A DNA stretch of 64,000 nt from positions 13,977,680-14,041,679 of the forward strand of contig JAVDOI010000007.1 of the NCBI GenBank assembly GCA_032191485.1, in the 5' to 3' direction. The notes beneath the pieces were generated by a model that was not told the origin of the DNA, searched no databases, and saw only the letters and a list, made by a program, of their open reading frames with translations. How positions within the stretch are numbered: the first letter of the stretch is position 1; every line of letters starts with the position of its first letter. A program made the position numbers and the translations under genes. Origin of the DNA: Leptoclinus maculatus. Lineage: Eukaryota; Chordata; Actinopteri; Perciformes; Stichaeidae. Below, piece by piece: positions 1 through 11,811 of the stretch.

Positions 1-993
1 CCAAACATGCTTACGCACATTCAAATCGACGGCATCAGCCAGATGTGTAGATTACAGGGAAAAGGAATTAAAAAAGGCCCATCTCCTTGATTCCCGCTGC
101 TTTCATGCAGCCTTTAGAAGCAAACGCAGAATGGGATCAAACAATTACAGCAGTCATTTCGTACACATGGGCAATTCTCTGTGCTTTACATAAATTAAAT
201 AAAAAGGAACATTTAAAAAAACCAAAATAAGATCAGATAAGAAAGTACAAAGTACTCCTCCGTATGCACAAGTTTTATTTTCTATCGTTCTATTTGTCTA
301 GTATTTTAATTTTCATAGCACAAGAGATGCTTTTCAGTTGTATGGACTTTTGTGACGCGTTCCCTTTTGGGAAAGTGTTTGTTCGCTGTTCCTACAGTGA
401 AATACGCAAGTGTTTGGAAAGTTCCTTACTTTCATAATGAAACCACAGTTGTTAGTGGGCAAGATGCTACCTCATTAAGTCAATATTGTCAGTGTGCAAT
501 ATAACTATAGCAGCCCCTAAATCGGGCAGCAGTTGTCCTTGCAAAAATGGTAGATACTTATGAAATATCATTTTGTAAAAGCAGCGTACCTTTTATCACG
601 CGACACTCATCTTTGAACTTCTACTACTTCAGGTGCCGGTTCTCCTCTATTTGCTCTTTTTGTACTTGTGCATAAAGAATTGTAAGTGGTCCTCGTTGGA
701 TGGAAGCTTGTGCAAATCCTCACCTCTGCACCATTCTTCTCTACTTGGAAATCTTTGCATAATGGAAGGCTGCACAGAATAGTTGCATATGAAGCGCTAG
801 CGTAAATTCACTCAGGAAGACTATACTCTTGCATGCCGAAGCCAGTAGTCTATTTCTCATACATCTGCCAATCACTCCTCACGCATGCTCACTCATTATT
901 TATTTGCTGTCATTGCTCGAGGCTGTCAATCATGATATCAGCTGTTCTGATTAGCTGGTCTCTTCTATCCAACAGCACAACGAAACAATTACA

Positions 994-1038
994 TCGTTGG
1001 CCTATCATTGTGCTGCTGGCACAATGATAGGCCAACGA
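994..1038. other. Perfect 20-bp inverted repeat with 5-base loop
   Basis: TCGTTGGCCTATCATTGTGC (994-1013) pairs without mismatch with 1019-1038 around the loop TGCTG. No other element is recognised around it. It could be a hairpin RNA precursor, a replication product or a tiny MITE remnant; the sequence does not decide. Confidence 0.8.
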
Positions 1039-1628
1039 GGGCCAATGATTTAAATACGATTGTCTCTCTACCTTCAGTACGTTCATGCTGCTGTTACGCA
1101 CCCCTCCACCTCCCCATCTCCGCCCAATCTTCACAGATCCATCAGCTTCATCATTCTATCAGCCTCATCCACCACCACCACCAGTGTCTGGACTCTACGG
1201 GGGGGGGGGGTTCATCTTGCTGCTGCTCAGGGCAGATGCCCCTCGATTACAAATCTCCCTGTAGAGTCCATGCGCCAAAGACTCTGTCAAGACTTTATCA
1301 TCACATATCATCCGTTACTAATAAACAATTATATTTTCTTCATCTGACTTGTCTCTCCTGATTCAAATGATTTTGTCTGTGCATGACGGACATAAAAAGA
1401 GAACGCTTTTCTCAGCATATATGTGGACATGCGGGAATATATATCAGTTAAACGGCACGTTTATACACCACCTTCAACTGACAACTTTTAAGAATCTATA
1501 AAATATCCATTTCTTACTTGTTTGGATGCTTGAAATTGTATTAAATCTAACTTGTTGACGCTTTCTGCATCATTGTGTAAAGACAATGACCCATTTCATT
1601 CCTAAAAGCACCCAATCATAATGACACA

Positions 1629-1652
1629 GTGTGTGTGTGTGTGTGTGTGTGT
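1629..1652. repeat. (GT)n microsatellite
   Basis: A 24-bp GT run. Confidence 0.95.
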
Positions 1653-4089
1653 AGATTAGTTTGGCAATTTGAAGTCAGAACTGAGGCATTGCATTCCTCA
1701 CACGGCTCATCGCTTGCCTGTTAGCAAAGTGAGGAGGCTATATTGTCTCGATCGCAGATCAGAGCGAGAAACATTTCTCTCAAGTTGAAAATTAGCATCT
1801 ATGTGTGCACGAGAACGCAGTGATTTCATTTGGAGGGTAAATTACTTATGAAAGGCAGGGAGAATTGGAGAAAATGGGCTCTGCTTGAGCCGCAGCAGAC
1901 AGTCACAGCAGAGATGATAAACTCTGTGACCATTACCTCTGACCTGCCCCCACCTTCAGAGTGTAGATCTGTGACTACCATCCATCTTGTCTGCTTAGCA
2001 TCACAGGTCTCAGTGAACGCTCTCCTCTCACTTTCCGTTTTGCCCTGAGTCAGTGAAGCTCGAGCAGGGCTGATATAATTACCACACATAGACATTGACA
2101 CCTCTCATGGTGGAGAGCTCGCAGTTTCTTTCTAAATAAAAGAGTAAATACACTTTGGTCTACTTTATCCAAATGGATGCTACCCTTTGAATATCTTCTG
2201 TTACTACAAATGGATTTCCTCAACCATGTGAGGCTTCTAATCGACAGGTGCCATTTACTTGTATAGTGCCAGACTTATTATATTTTTTTTGAAACTGACA
2301 CAACCTTGGTGTAAAAGGAGTGTGGCTCCATCCTTTTTCAGGCATGAAAAGGATTCAGAGCTCTTGTTAACTTATTCAACACATGGGCAATCAGTGACAC
2401 ATAAATTTGCCAGAGACACACATGCATGCTGACACAAGCAAACATGGAGAAGGGTGTGCAATTGTAACTGTTCAAGGGGGGAATAACTGAAATCCTTTTG
2501 CTTGTTTCAATCTGAATTTATGATAGAGCCAAGCATTACATTCCTCACTTTCCTTCTCCTCTCATCTCCAGGGAGACCTCCGCGCTTTGAGTCCTGAAAG
2601 GCCTTTGTGCAGAGATGAGAAGCCAGGTTGATTACAGGGGAGGGATATAGGCAGAGGTGTGAGCTGAAGCCCAAGTCAATTGGACGGTTGGCTTATTGTG
2701 GCAGAAGCAGAGGAAAAGGTAGATGAGCTGAGAAGCCTTTATCACTGCCTTAAACGCCCGACGAGAAAGTAAAAAAGGGAAGTGGTGAAAAGGGGCCTAG
2801 TCATGCATATGGAAGCGTCTTCGTTGCCTTCCACTGCCATCGCCTCATTTCACATTCACCCAGCATTCAGCTCCTCCTGAGCCATTCAAGTAGCCCTCCC
2901 TGTGCTGGGGCGGCGCATTCAAAGGGGCTCTGCCTGCCTGTCGCTTTCTTAAGATCCCAGTGAAACGGCTCTGCAGCAGCTCCAAGGTGAATAATTCCCA
3001 GAACCTTCCAAAACACTCCTGTGGCTCAGCTTTTATCAGCGGGCTGCGCTCCACCCCTCAGAAGCCCGGCCCTGCCCTAACACTCATCAGACAGTCCCCC
3101 CCCCCCCAGGAAGGAGGGGGTTTCTCTTCCTCAAGCTCTCCTCAATGCTCTCTGATCACTGTGAAACTTCCTGAACTGATTCACTGTGCAGTGATTTGGC
3201 AGCTCAGTTTTGGAATGCCTAAAAATAGAAGAACCCAAAGGTGGGTCAGTGGCACCAAAGACAAGTGTCAGTAAATGTTATCAGCGTAATGATGGTGGGA
3301 AGGACAGGAAGCTCGCTGTGCCAGTGACCGCTAGATCTCAAACAATCACTATGGAATACAGTATATGCTTTAGGAAACAGCATATTGCATAACATAATAG
3401 CATTGTGTTTCTTATATTTAAATTTTGTTAAAGCCACAAAGACAAACATCACAGAGAGACACCTTACTTGTATTATGTAGCACCCACAGCCTGTATAAGA
3501 AAAAGCCCTTCTTTTCAATTTTCATACAGCTTCTTCTATAGTAAAGCGAGATGCGATAACAACAAAGGAATGTTGTTGTTTTTCTGTCAGCCTCCCAAAA
3601 GAATTTTCCTTTTTTCCTCTACTCCTCTCAAAGCGTAAACCTCAAGACACCAGCCTCCCTTAGAAACATCCGCAGGGACATGAGGTTGTTAATCCACCGG
3701 TCATGTACACATCTGCTGCATCAACCTTCAGAAGCTTGAATCATTCTATACCAATGAAATTAAGCCGTGGAAGCAGGCTGTCAAGACGGAAGCACAGCTG
3801 CCAAGTGTGTTTGGTGCTCTCACCATGGCTCACTGGGAAACACTTGAAAACCAACTGGGACTGGGTGAGAGTTTTTCTGCTGAAAGAGCACATTTCACAC
3901 TTTCACACTTTCTTCAAAGTGAAGATTTGTGGAATCAAAGCTTAAAAGCAGATAAACCGAAAAGTTATACTAGCTGCGTCTGTCTCGGGATAGCATCTGT
4001 TGTTCTGTGGGTTAGTTGGTCCGCCACATAAGTCCAGACTGAAATACCAGAACAACTCTAAAATGGATTGTGATGAAATGTAGGACAGT

Positions 4090-4310
4090 CATTTGTAGTC
4101 CCCGGGGGATGAAGCCTACATGATCCTCTAACTCTTCTGCAGAACCACCATGAGGTTGACATTTGGGGTTTTTAGTGAAACATCTCAACAACTATTGGAT
4201 GGATTACCATGGAATTTGAAACAGATATCCAAGATGCACACAGGGATGAAACTACTTCTTAGAGTATCCCCCCCGATATATCCATTCAATAAAAACATGA
4301 TAGGATTTAT
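4090..4310 (-). repeat. Interspersed fish repeat, inverse orientation
   Basis: The reverse complement reads like the unit at 55912-55990: TTGTTGAGATGTTTCACTAA and CCCAAATGTCAACCTCA align with GTTGAGACATTTCAATTG and CACAAATGTCAACCTCA. It is a diverged, non-coding copy. Confidence 0.6.
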
Positions 4311-7300
4311 TGCAGGGCTGTTGTATTAGACTGCATTGGTTTTAGGTGGATATCATAAGAAAAGAGAAGGTATGCACATTACAATGCTAAAACATGGCTA
4401 TCGTCTAACATACATGATACGCTGATCCAAATGTGGACAACCACACATGACTTGACGTCGCTATCGCTCCCAAATTGTCTGACATGTCTTGTAATACGTA
4501 TGGTAGGGATGTAATGGTGCATTGTTTGGTACAGGATGTGCAGCTCAGTAAGTGATTCGTTTCAGGTTTGGTACCCCCCCATCCCACAAATAAAGTATCA
4601 TAGTAGTCTATTGTAGTCTATTATGACTGAATAGCATCTGAAGTACTCTGGCTGGTTGCTAAGACATGAATAAGGCACATACTACACTCAAAACTTTGCA
4701 TTAATGGAGATTTGTATTGAAAATGAAGCCTCAGCATGGCTCTTTGTGTAATCCATGTGTGAGCAACGCGCCCTAAGTCTGTGTAGTTCTAAAGTGCCAG
4801 TGTTATTGATTTTTAAACCTTTATTACTCGTCGTTATCAGCGTGAACATTTCAGAAGCCATACATTTTCTCTAAAAAAAAAATGTTAATGCGCTCTTCAG
4901 CAAACAGAACGGTTCTTTGAATACTGGATTGTGTTGCATGCGGATTGCTTTGCCTGTCTCGTATCCCAGAGCCGCTGATCTGAAATGTTCCTCATTACAT
5001 CAAAAGAACAGAAGCCCTTGGAATGTCAAAGAAGATATAAATAGATCGTCTTTTGGAAGGAGAGAGATTGAACAAAAGATGGAAGGTGAGAAAACGTGGG
5101 GGTGTTAAAAGTATAGAGCAGATAGAAAAATGATAGAAGAGATCTTTCATTCAGCTGGCCGTCTCGCAAGATAAAAAATAATCCTGCTTCAGAAAGGCGT
5201 TGAAAGAGTCACAAAGGCTCTCCCTGGTGTATCATGGTACAAAATAGACCCCCCCCCCTCTCCTAAGGTATAATTCAATCTCCTTTTGTCTGGCACTAAA
5301 GGTACTTTTTGGAGGGCCAGTGGAAAACTCGGCTTACCTGTCTGCTACTGTCTTCGCTGCTTCTTTTGTAAGGTTGTATATTCGTCCTTAGAGGAGGCCT
5401 ATATACGGTGCACGCAGGGACCGTGATATGCCATCAACAAGACAGCTGTGTGCAATTACTGCACAGCTATTTCATTTCTCTCTTTAGATAAAAAGACGGG
5501 AAATATAACATGAACAGTGGCGAAGGTGGGTCCGACATCAGATTAAGAAAAACATGTTGTGTGGTGTGTTCATTTCACATATTTCACAACACTTTCTTAG
5601 ACTGTGCATTATTAAAGGATTGTCAATATTTATTTTGTGTGCACCTTACTTTAAAATCAGGAAAGTTTCAACATTCTTTTATTTATACTACTGTATAGAC
5701 GTCCAGCTGAGCCTCGATCAGGACATATTTTGGACTAAATCATCCGAGAGAAACCCGATCCTTTTTATTCACTGTACCCGTTAGTGTCTCGGCCTTTATG
5801 ACAGCATTTTGCAGTGTAAAAATGTAAAAATGATTTGGGCTTACTAGTGCAAGGTTGGGCAACATACACAGATTGACTAAGCTCTATGATTGAATCAAGT
5901 CTGACGGGTCTGTTCTTGACTCTCATATCTCAAAGAGCAGCATACAACATATTTAGGTAGCAGCTTCTTATTTTTAACTGACCGTTGCTTTTGCTGGTTA
6001 AAATTACACATTAATATAATTCATAACACTTAAACTTTTCCAATGTTGGGTTTGTGTGCTCGTTCCAAGTCTGTGTCTGTACTCGGGCCAAAGATCATTT
6101 GTGGGGGAAGAAGCTCCACACGGCTGTGTAAACGTGTTGCTGTAGCTCCAACAACTCTACAGAGAGATACGTCTGTCCTAGTGAAATGATCTAGATGATC
6201 ATGTCAAATTAATTTCATGAGGTACATTTCAGGTAAATTTCATTCGTATCATATCAATAATTTAGGTTTTTTTTACTTCATAGATTTGAATCAATTAACT
6301 TATGTGTCAATAAGGTAAATATAAGTATTGGATTAAATTCAGTGTCTTCATATACTGAATATTTATAACTTTTATAAGGCTTTTGCTTCACTATGTGTCA
6401 AAGGTTACAGCATATAGTAACAATACATGTCTATCTGGTTGTTGATTTTTTGAAGAAAAGATGGGAATGAAACTTTGGATGCAACTTCCTGCGTGGTTTA
6501 GTGATCCTACACACTTGACCAAATGACTTTCAGCAGACACAGGAGTGGGTGAATAATTCATGTGTTTTCATTTTTAGACGGTCAATCATTCTCAGCAATG
6601 ACTTGGTCTCTTCTTACTGTATTTACTGTTGCATTTCCCTCACAAGATAGATTCGTATAATCTAGTGACCCGTTGGCAGTCCATTTCCCCGTCTTTTGTG
6701 GTCAATGTCAGCCATTTTCAGTGGAGAGTGTTTCCGTCTCCAGTCTCTCCAGCTGAAAGTGGAGCTGCCCCTGCACTAAAGTGGAGTGCATTAGGGGTTG
6801 TGCCATGTGGCTCAGCAGGCGACGGACAGGCTGAATTAGCGGCGGTAATGCCTGAGGCGGAGCAACAGGGCACTCACTGTTTAATCAGGTTATCTGGGAG
6901 CAGGGGCATAGCAGTTTGTCTGCAGGGGTTTCGGGGGGTTTCTGGAAGGACAGCAGGAGAGCGACACAGCTCTCACAGTTGAATGATCATGACCTGAAGG
7001 AAGGCTTAAAAACAAGAAACCAATCTGAGGAAGCTGCCACTGCAAAAATGGCTTCAAAAGAAAGTTCTTTTCGGTCATTCGATTTAATTGAACGTTACTT
7101 ATTTCCGTTTCATCATTTCCCATCATTTGTCTCTCGTTAACAATAGGGTTGTTTGAAAAAAACAAACTTTAAGATGCAAAGGATTGTTTTTGTTATTGTG
7201 TCTCTGACACAGGAAGAGAGTGTTGCAAACATAGTTAACTACACAATTATGCATGTGAAATAAAATGATAGACCAGCGGTATAATCATCGGAGCGCAACG

Positions 7301-8030
7301 GAGTGTGACCCTGTGGCATGGAAGTATTGTGGTCGTATTTCTTAAAGGTAAGAGCTTTTATGGGGGCGAGAGGTTTGCTTGCTCGGGGAGTAGCTGCTGG
7401 TGGTGTTGATAGTGTGCGTGTGTGTGTGTGTCCTTTATCTCTTGCCCACATACAGGGACTAAGTGCACATCAGGCCTGTTTTCCAGTGTGCAGGGCAGCG
7501 TATCCTGCTCTCTAAAGCTCAGGAAATTACAGTCCAGCCAAGCAGAAAACAGGAGCGGGATTTGGACAACAGGCTTCACCTGTCTCAAGCATCAGGCTCA
7601 TGACCGTTACACCTACTGTACACGAGGAAGGCATTGGATTGCGGAATGAAACAGCGGTGTTTGTCCGTTGAAGGGTGTAGGTGTGCATATGTGCAAGCTG
7701 TGGTACAGAACATGCAATATGTATTGTTTGTTTTCATTAAATTAAAAAAAATAGCTTTTTTAATTTCTTTTATTCTTCTTACTATTCCCCAATGTTCTCC
7801 TATTTCATCGGCCTTATTCTCACTTCCCTGTGGTCCATTGTTCTTTTCTCTCTGCTCCTCGCAATGCAGCCCGTTCTCCTTCTGTCTGGAGGCACACCGC
7901 CCCCAAATTATTCATTACATGTGGCTGTTTTTGTTAGCAAATAGAAGAACTTAGTCATTTAGTTAATAACAGTGTGGACCACACTCCCAGCAGTACGGCC
8001 TTCAGTGACACAGTCCTGTCAGTTGAAGAG

Positions 8031-8857
8031 CAGTGGTGCAACGGATCATAGAACTCGGATCGTATCACGCATCAGAGTCACGGATCGGATCAGCACAAAA
8101 GAAAAAAAAAAGGGAGAAAATTAAACTTTTAGAGATCCCTGAGATCATGTTTTTTTTTACTACCGATACTAATTTCAGATCATTGATGATCCATATTGTT
8201 GTTTGATTATAGCAGCTGGTCTACAAGGCTCCAGACTAAATGTGTTTGCCACCGTCCAAAAAACATTTCAACCACTCTGAAGTCTTAAATGTGTTTTTTT
8301 CCTCAGAAAAACACACAATTCAAATGATAAGGAAATAAAACAATTTTTTATCGATTAAAACAAATCTTCTCATTATGTAGTTTGAATGATACAATCTGCT
8401 CAGAGCTTAGTGTAAATAGGTTATAGTTCCCTCTCTAATATCTATTTTATATTGCTGTGAAAACTTCTCCTTCATACAACTGGATTTATTCAAGTGTCTC
8501 ACCAAAACTACATTTTACAAGATCACATGTGAACACATTGTGAAAACGTTATAATTTACCTTTCGCTTAATACTATTGTTTTCATTGAACAGAGCCTGAA
8601 CGCATCATAATGTAACTGAACAGAACCTTCGTTCTTCTCGTGTCAATTTCAACACGGATTGGTTGTTTAATTAAAATGAAACATTATCAGAGATCGGTGA
8701 CTAGAAAAGCATACATGATGTCCTGATCGCATATGTTACTGAATATTGACGGATAGCGATCGTCAGTAAAACTTTATTTCACACTGCGGTGGTTAACGTT
8801 AAACTGTGTGATTAATCCGTACCGATCACAGATCATCCGTGGTCCGTTACACCACTA
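8031..8857. mobile_element. hAT-type MITE with 8-bp target duplication
   Basis: An 827-bp element with left end CAGTGGTGCAACGGATCA; the reverse complement of the right end is TAGTGGTGTAACGGACCA (15 of 18 match). Flanks TTGAAGAG (8023-8030) and TTGAGGAG (8858-8865) match at 7 of 8. The interior is AT-rich and non-coding. GATCGGAT/GATCGGTA-type motifs recur near both ends (8056-8095 and 8810-8845), extending the terminal inverted repeats in diverged form. Confidence 0.8.
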
Positions 8858-10366
8858 TTGAGGAGTGATGTGAACCCTGCACTCAGTTAAATATTTCCTA
8901 CAGAAACATATTGTTTCTGGTTGGTTATCAACTGAAATCACACAAAAAACACATAAAAACCCCAAACATGCATCACCTAAAAATAAGTCATTTGTTTGTC
9001 TCTCCATCCACTCACACGCTGCCTTCCTCCTGCTCTTTCTTCAGTCTGGTAGTTTATAACATGTTGTTAAAGCGGCAATGCTTCCATTTGTGTGATTAAG
9101 GGTGATGTTTTCCATTTATAAGAAATAGGCAAACTGATGAAGCTATTACACCGACATGTTTAATGTGTGGAATATCCTGTTTGTATGCATTTAAATCAGA
9201 TTAAATCCATTAAATTAGATAGAGCTTGTATTTAATATTGTGATGTGGTTCCTGCTGCTTTCCATTAAATGTTGATAAATTGCAGATTTTCCCTTTAAAC
9301 ACATTTTAACGTATCTTTTTCACTTGCCAATTGGCTTCATTATCATTTTATTCACTAGATTTCACAGCTCCTTAAATCTTTGCCTCGTTTGATTTTACAT
9401 TTAGGCCCGGGGGCTGTACAACAAGATATTAGTATTTATAAATATGTACATAAAGATGAGCAAAAATATCCAAAGACATATACACAGAGATACGCACAGA
9501 GATATACATTCACACGCAGCTATGCAGACAGACACACATACCCAAACAAACACAGACAGCAGAGAATGTATCTACCCGAATGGTCAAATGTTTGGTTTCA
9601 CCTACAGTCCCTTTTCCTCCACCTCAGCAACACGACGGATTAATCAACAATACTCTCTCTCTCTCTGACACATAAGCCATAAGCAGGAGAAAAAAAGCCA
9701 CAGTGGAGCAGGTATAAGCCAAAAAGCATAGATAGAAAGCAAAGCTGTAAAATATGATTAAACAACAAATCCGTGAGATCTGTGCCTCGTGCAGCAAGGT
9801 ACACGGATGAAATCCTGCAAGGTCGCCAAATTAGCAAATTGTGTGAATTATTTGTTCTGCATGTCTGCAAAAAAATGAAAAGCCTGAAGCAATTTAATGC
9901 TTACACTGTTAGGAATTTAATACATTTCTGCGAGGTCCTGGACCGGAATGCTTAGCATCTTTGCACTGCATTGTGTGCTGTGTTTAAAGAGAGGATTGGT
10001 TTATATTATCTGTTATTTTTTAGACATAAGGGGGCAACAGTGGGGCATACTTGTAAGGGGAAAGAACATTTCTGGAGTTTTAGGGACTGAGGAGATAACC
10101 AGCATGCTGTCAACAGATCCCTTATTCCTCAACCGCACTATTCATTCATGTACTTGACTCTAGGGATGTCACGAGAACCGATACTTACGATACCTTTCGA
10201 TGCTAAAATAACAAAAACACAGACGATGGCCATTTTTTTGAAGCACCTTAAGCACCGTGAGCGCCGATGCCAGCTGTTAGCATCGGTGCTGCGCCTCTTC
10301 TGGAACTGATGGGGGCAGTATATGCTTCAGAGTGTTCCAGCCGACGTTTACATTCAGAAAACCAAG

Positions 10367-10472
10367 ATGGCAACTGCGGCTGCAGCGATCGCCCCACCTC
10401 GACTTGTTGATAAAAAAGGCACAAAGAGTCGTGTATGGAAGTACTTTGCATTTGAGGCAGATGACCGTGGCG
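10367..10472 (+). pseudogene. hAT transposase N-terminus (start of BED-type region), remnant
   Basis: An ATG at 10367 opens MATAAAAIAPPRLVDKKGTK then SRVWKYFAFEADDRG. The K-S-x-VW-YF-FE-DD-G pattern is what precedes the first zinc ligand pair in ZBED/BED-finger hAT transposases. The frame then runs into a GA-rich stretch (10472-10497) and the expected Cys pair never appears. It sits inside the same element and on the same strand as the C-terminal remnant, so both ends of one old gene survive around an internal deletion. Confidence 0.65.
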
Positions 10473-11060
10473 TGGAGAGAGAGAGAGAGAAAGAGAGCAT
10501 GTATCTTGCAAGTATCATGTCAAAACTAGCGAAATTCACTGAATGTCCTAGTTTAATATAGTTACAAATGAATATGCAATTGGTTTGACAAAACACGATT
10601 ACCCAATTTCTTTTTTTTTTACGATGCCATAGACTCAATGTAGCCTAAAAGACGATTTGCGAGTGACAGCTGGAATTTCGCCGCGACCACACTGAACATT
10701 GATTTATTTTGTATTTAATACGTCCTTTAAGAAGCTTTAGTCTTTAGGGGTAAAGATTTTTTTAATTGTGATTAATCTAGATGAATTCACTTCGAAATAT
10801 GAGATTAATTAGTTGTTTTTTTTTAATCGTTTGACAGCCCTGATTTTTATGTTAATGTTTTAAAATGAACTACCTGCCACCACCTGTCTGACTTCAAATG
10901 GCTGCATCTACTACTATTAATATTTAGGTGTGTGCGTGCGTGGGCTGGAGCCAATGTGCAGGGCAGGGCAGGGCAGGCAGGTGCTTGTGCTTTATAGGTG
11001 CCTGTGCTCTTTCTTTAGTCAATTAACTATATTAACTGAAATGTCAATTTTACTTTTCCA

Positions 11061-11316
11061 GTTTCAACCAGAGGATGACGTCCAGGAGACAACTCAGCCA
11101 ACTCGGAGTCAGCTATCACAGCCAACCATAACCGAGGCTCTAGAGAAGCAAACTAAATATGAGAGAAGCTCAAGCTGTGCTTCCGAAAGGGTCTTCAGTG
11201 TCTCAGGAATCATTGTCAGTCCAAGACGTTCCCGACTTACCCAAGACCATGTTGACATGTTAGTTTTCCTCAGTAAAAACCTTGAACTAGCCAAGAAAAG
11301 GTGTGAAATGCTGTGA
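11061..11316 (+). pseudogene. hAT transposase C-terminal (dimerisation) domain remnant
   Basis: The plus-strand frame ending at the TGA 11314-11316 reads SSSCASERVFSVSGIIVSPR then RSRLTQDHVDMLVFLSKNLE. This is the hAT C-terminal family pattern (S-x-x-SER-x-FS...RS-L----v--L-FL--N). The frame is preceded by TTTTACTTTTCCAG at 11060, which looks like a splice acceptor, so the piece may be the former last exon. The catalytic and helical parts that should precede it are absent from the 1.5-kb element. Some 128 codons are open if an upstream Met at 10930 is counted, but the reading before 11061 is not transposase-like. Confidence 0.85.
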
Positions 11317-11789
11317 ACAATTATGCAATTTTGCCAAAACTCATGTTCATCGTGTTAGCTGAATGGCTGCACTGTTATATCCACTGTTGTTGTTTTTGCA
11401 CAGTACCTTTTGAAAAGATGCCTGGAAGTCTGGAATGTGTCTGGGGACACTAGTTGTTGCACTATGACCATTAATTGCACTTTATTATGTTGTGCTATGC
11501 TCTATTGCACATGTTTTGTATGTCTTATGACATTTTGCTATTTTTCAAATATTTTAATATAGAAGTTCATGTTTCAAGTTCAAGTAGATGGAATCTTAGA
11601 AAATCCTTTTTTTTTTACCGTGGTATCGAAATTGGCATCGAGAATCGTGTTATTTCACTGGTATTGGCACCGACTACTGAATTGTTGGTATCGTGACACC
11701 CCTACTTCACTCTGCTGTGCAGCATAGGATACAGCAGTGAGTCAGCTTAACGGTCAGCTTTTCAATGCACATAAATGACTTTTCTTGGT

Positions 11790-11811
11790 GTGCACCATGA
11801 TCATGGTGCAC
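11790..11811. other. Perfect 22-bp palindrome
   Basis: GTGCACCATGA is followed directly by its exact reverse complement. It lies 78 bp right of the hAT target duplication. Confidence 0.85.

Larger units (their letters stand above)
10161..11704 (+). mobile_element. Internally deleted hAT (ZBED-type) DNA transposon
   Basis: A 1,544-bp element. The left end TAGGGATGTCACGAG and the reverse complement of the right end, TAGGGGTGTCACGAT, agree at 13 of 15 bases. Immediate flanks are CTTGACTC (10153-10160) and CTTCACTC (11705-11712), an 8-bp target duplication with one mismatch, which is the hAT signature. Inside are a BED-finger-like start on the plus strand (from 10367) and the C-terminal hAT dimerisation domain (11061-11316), with the catalytic middle missing. 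It cannot make its own transposase. Confidence 0.88.
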
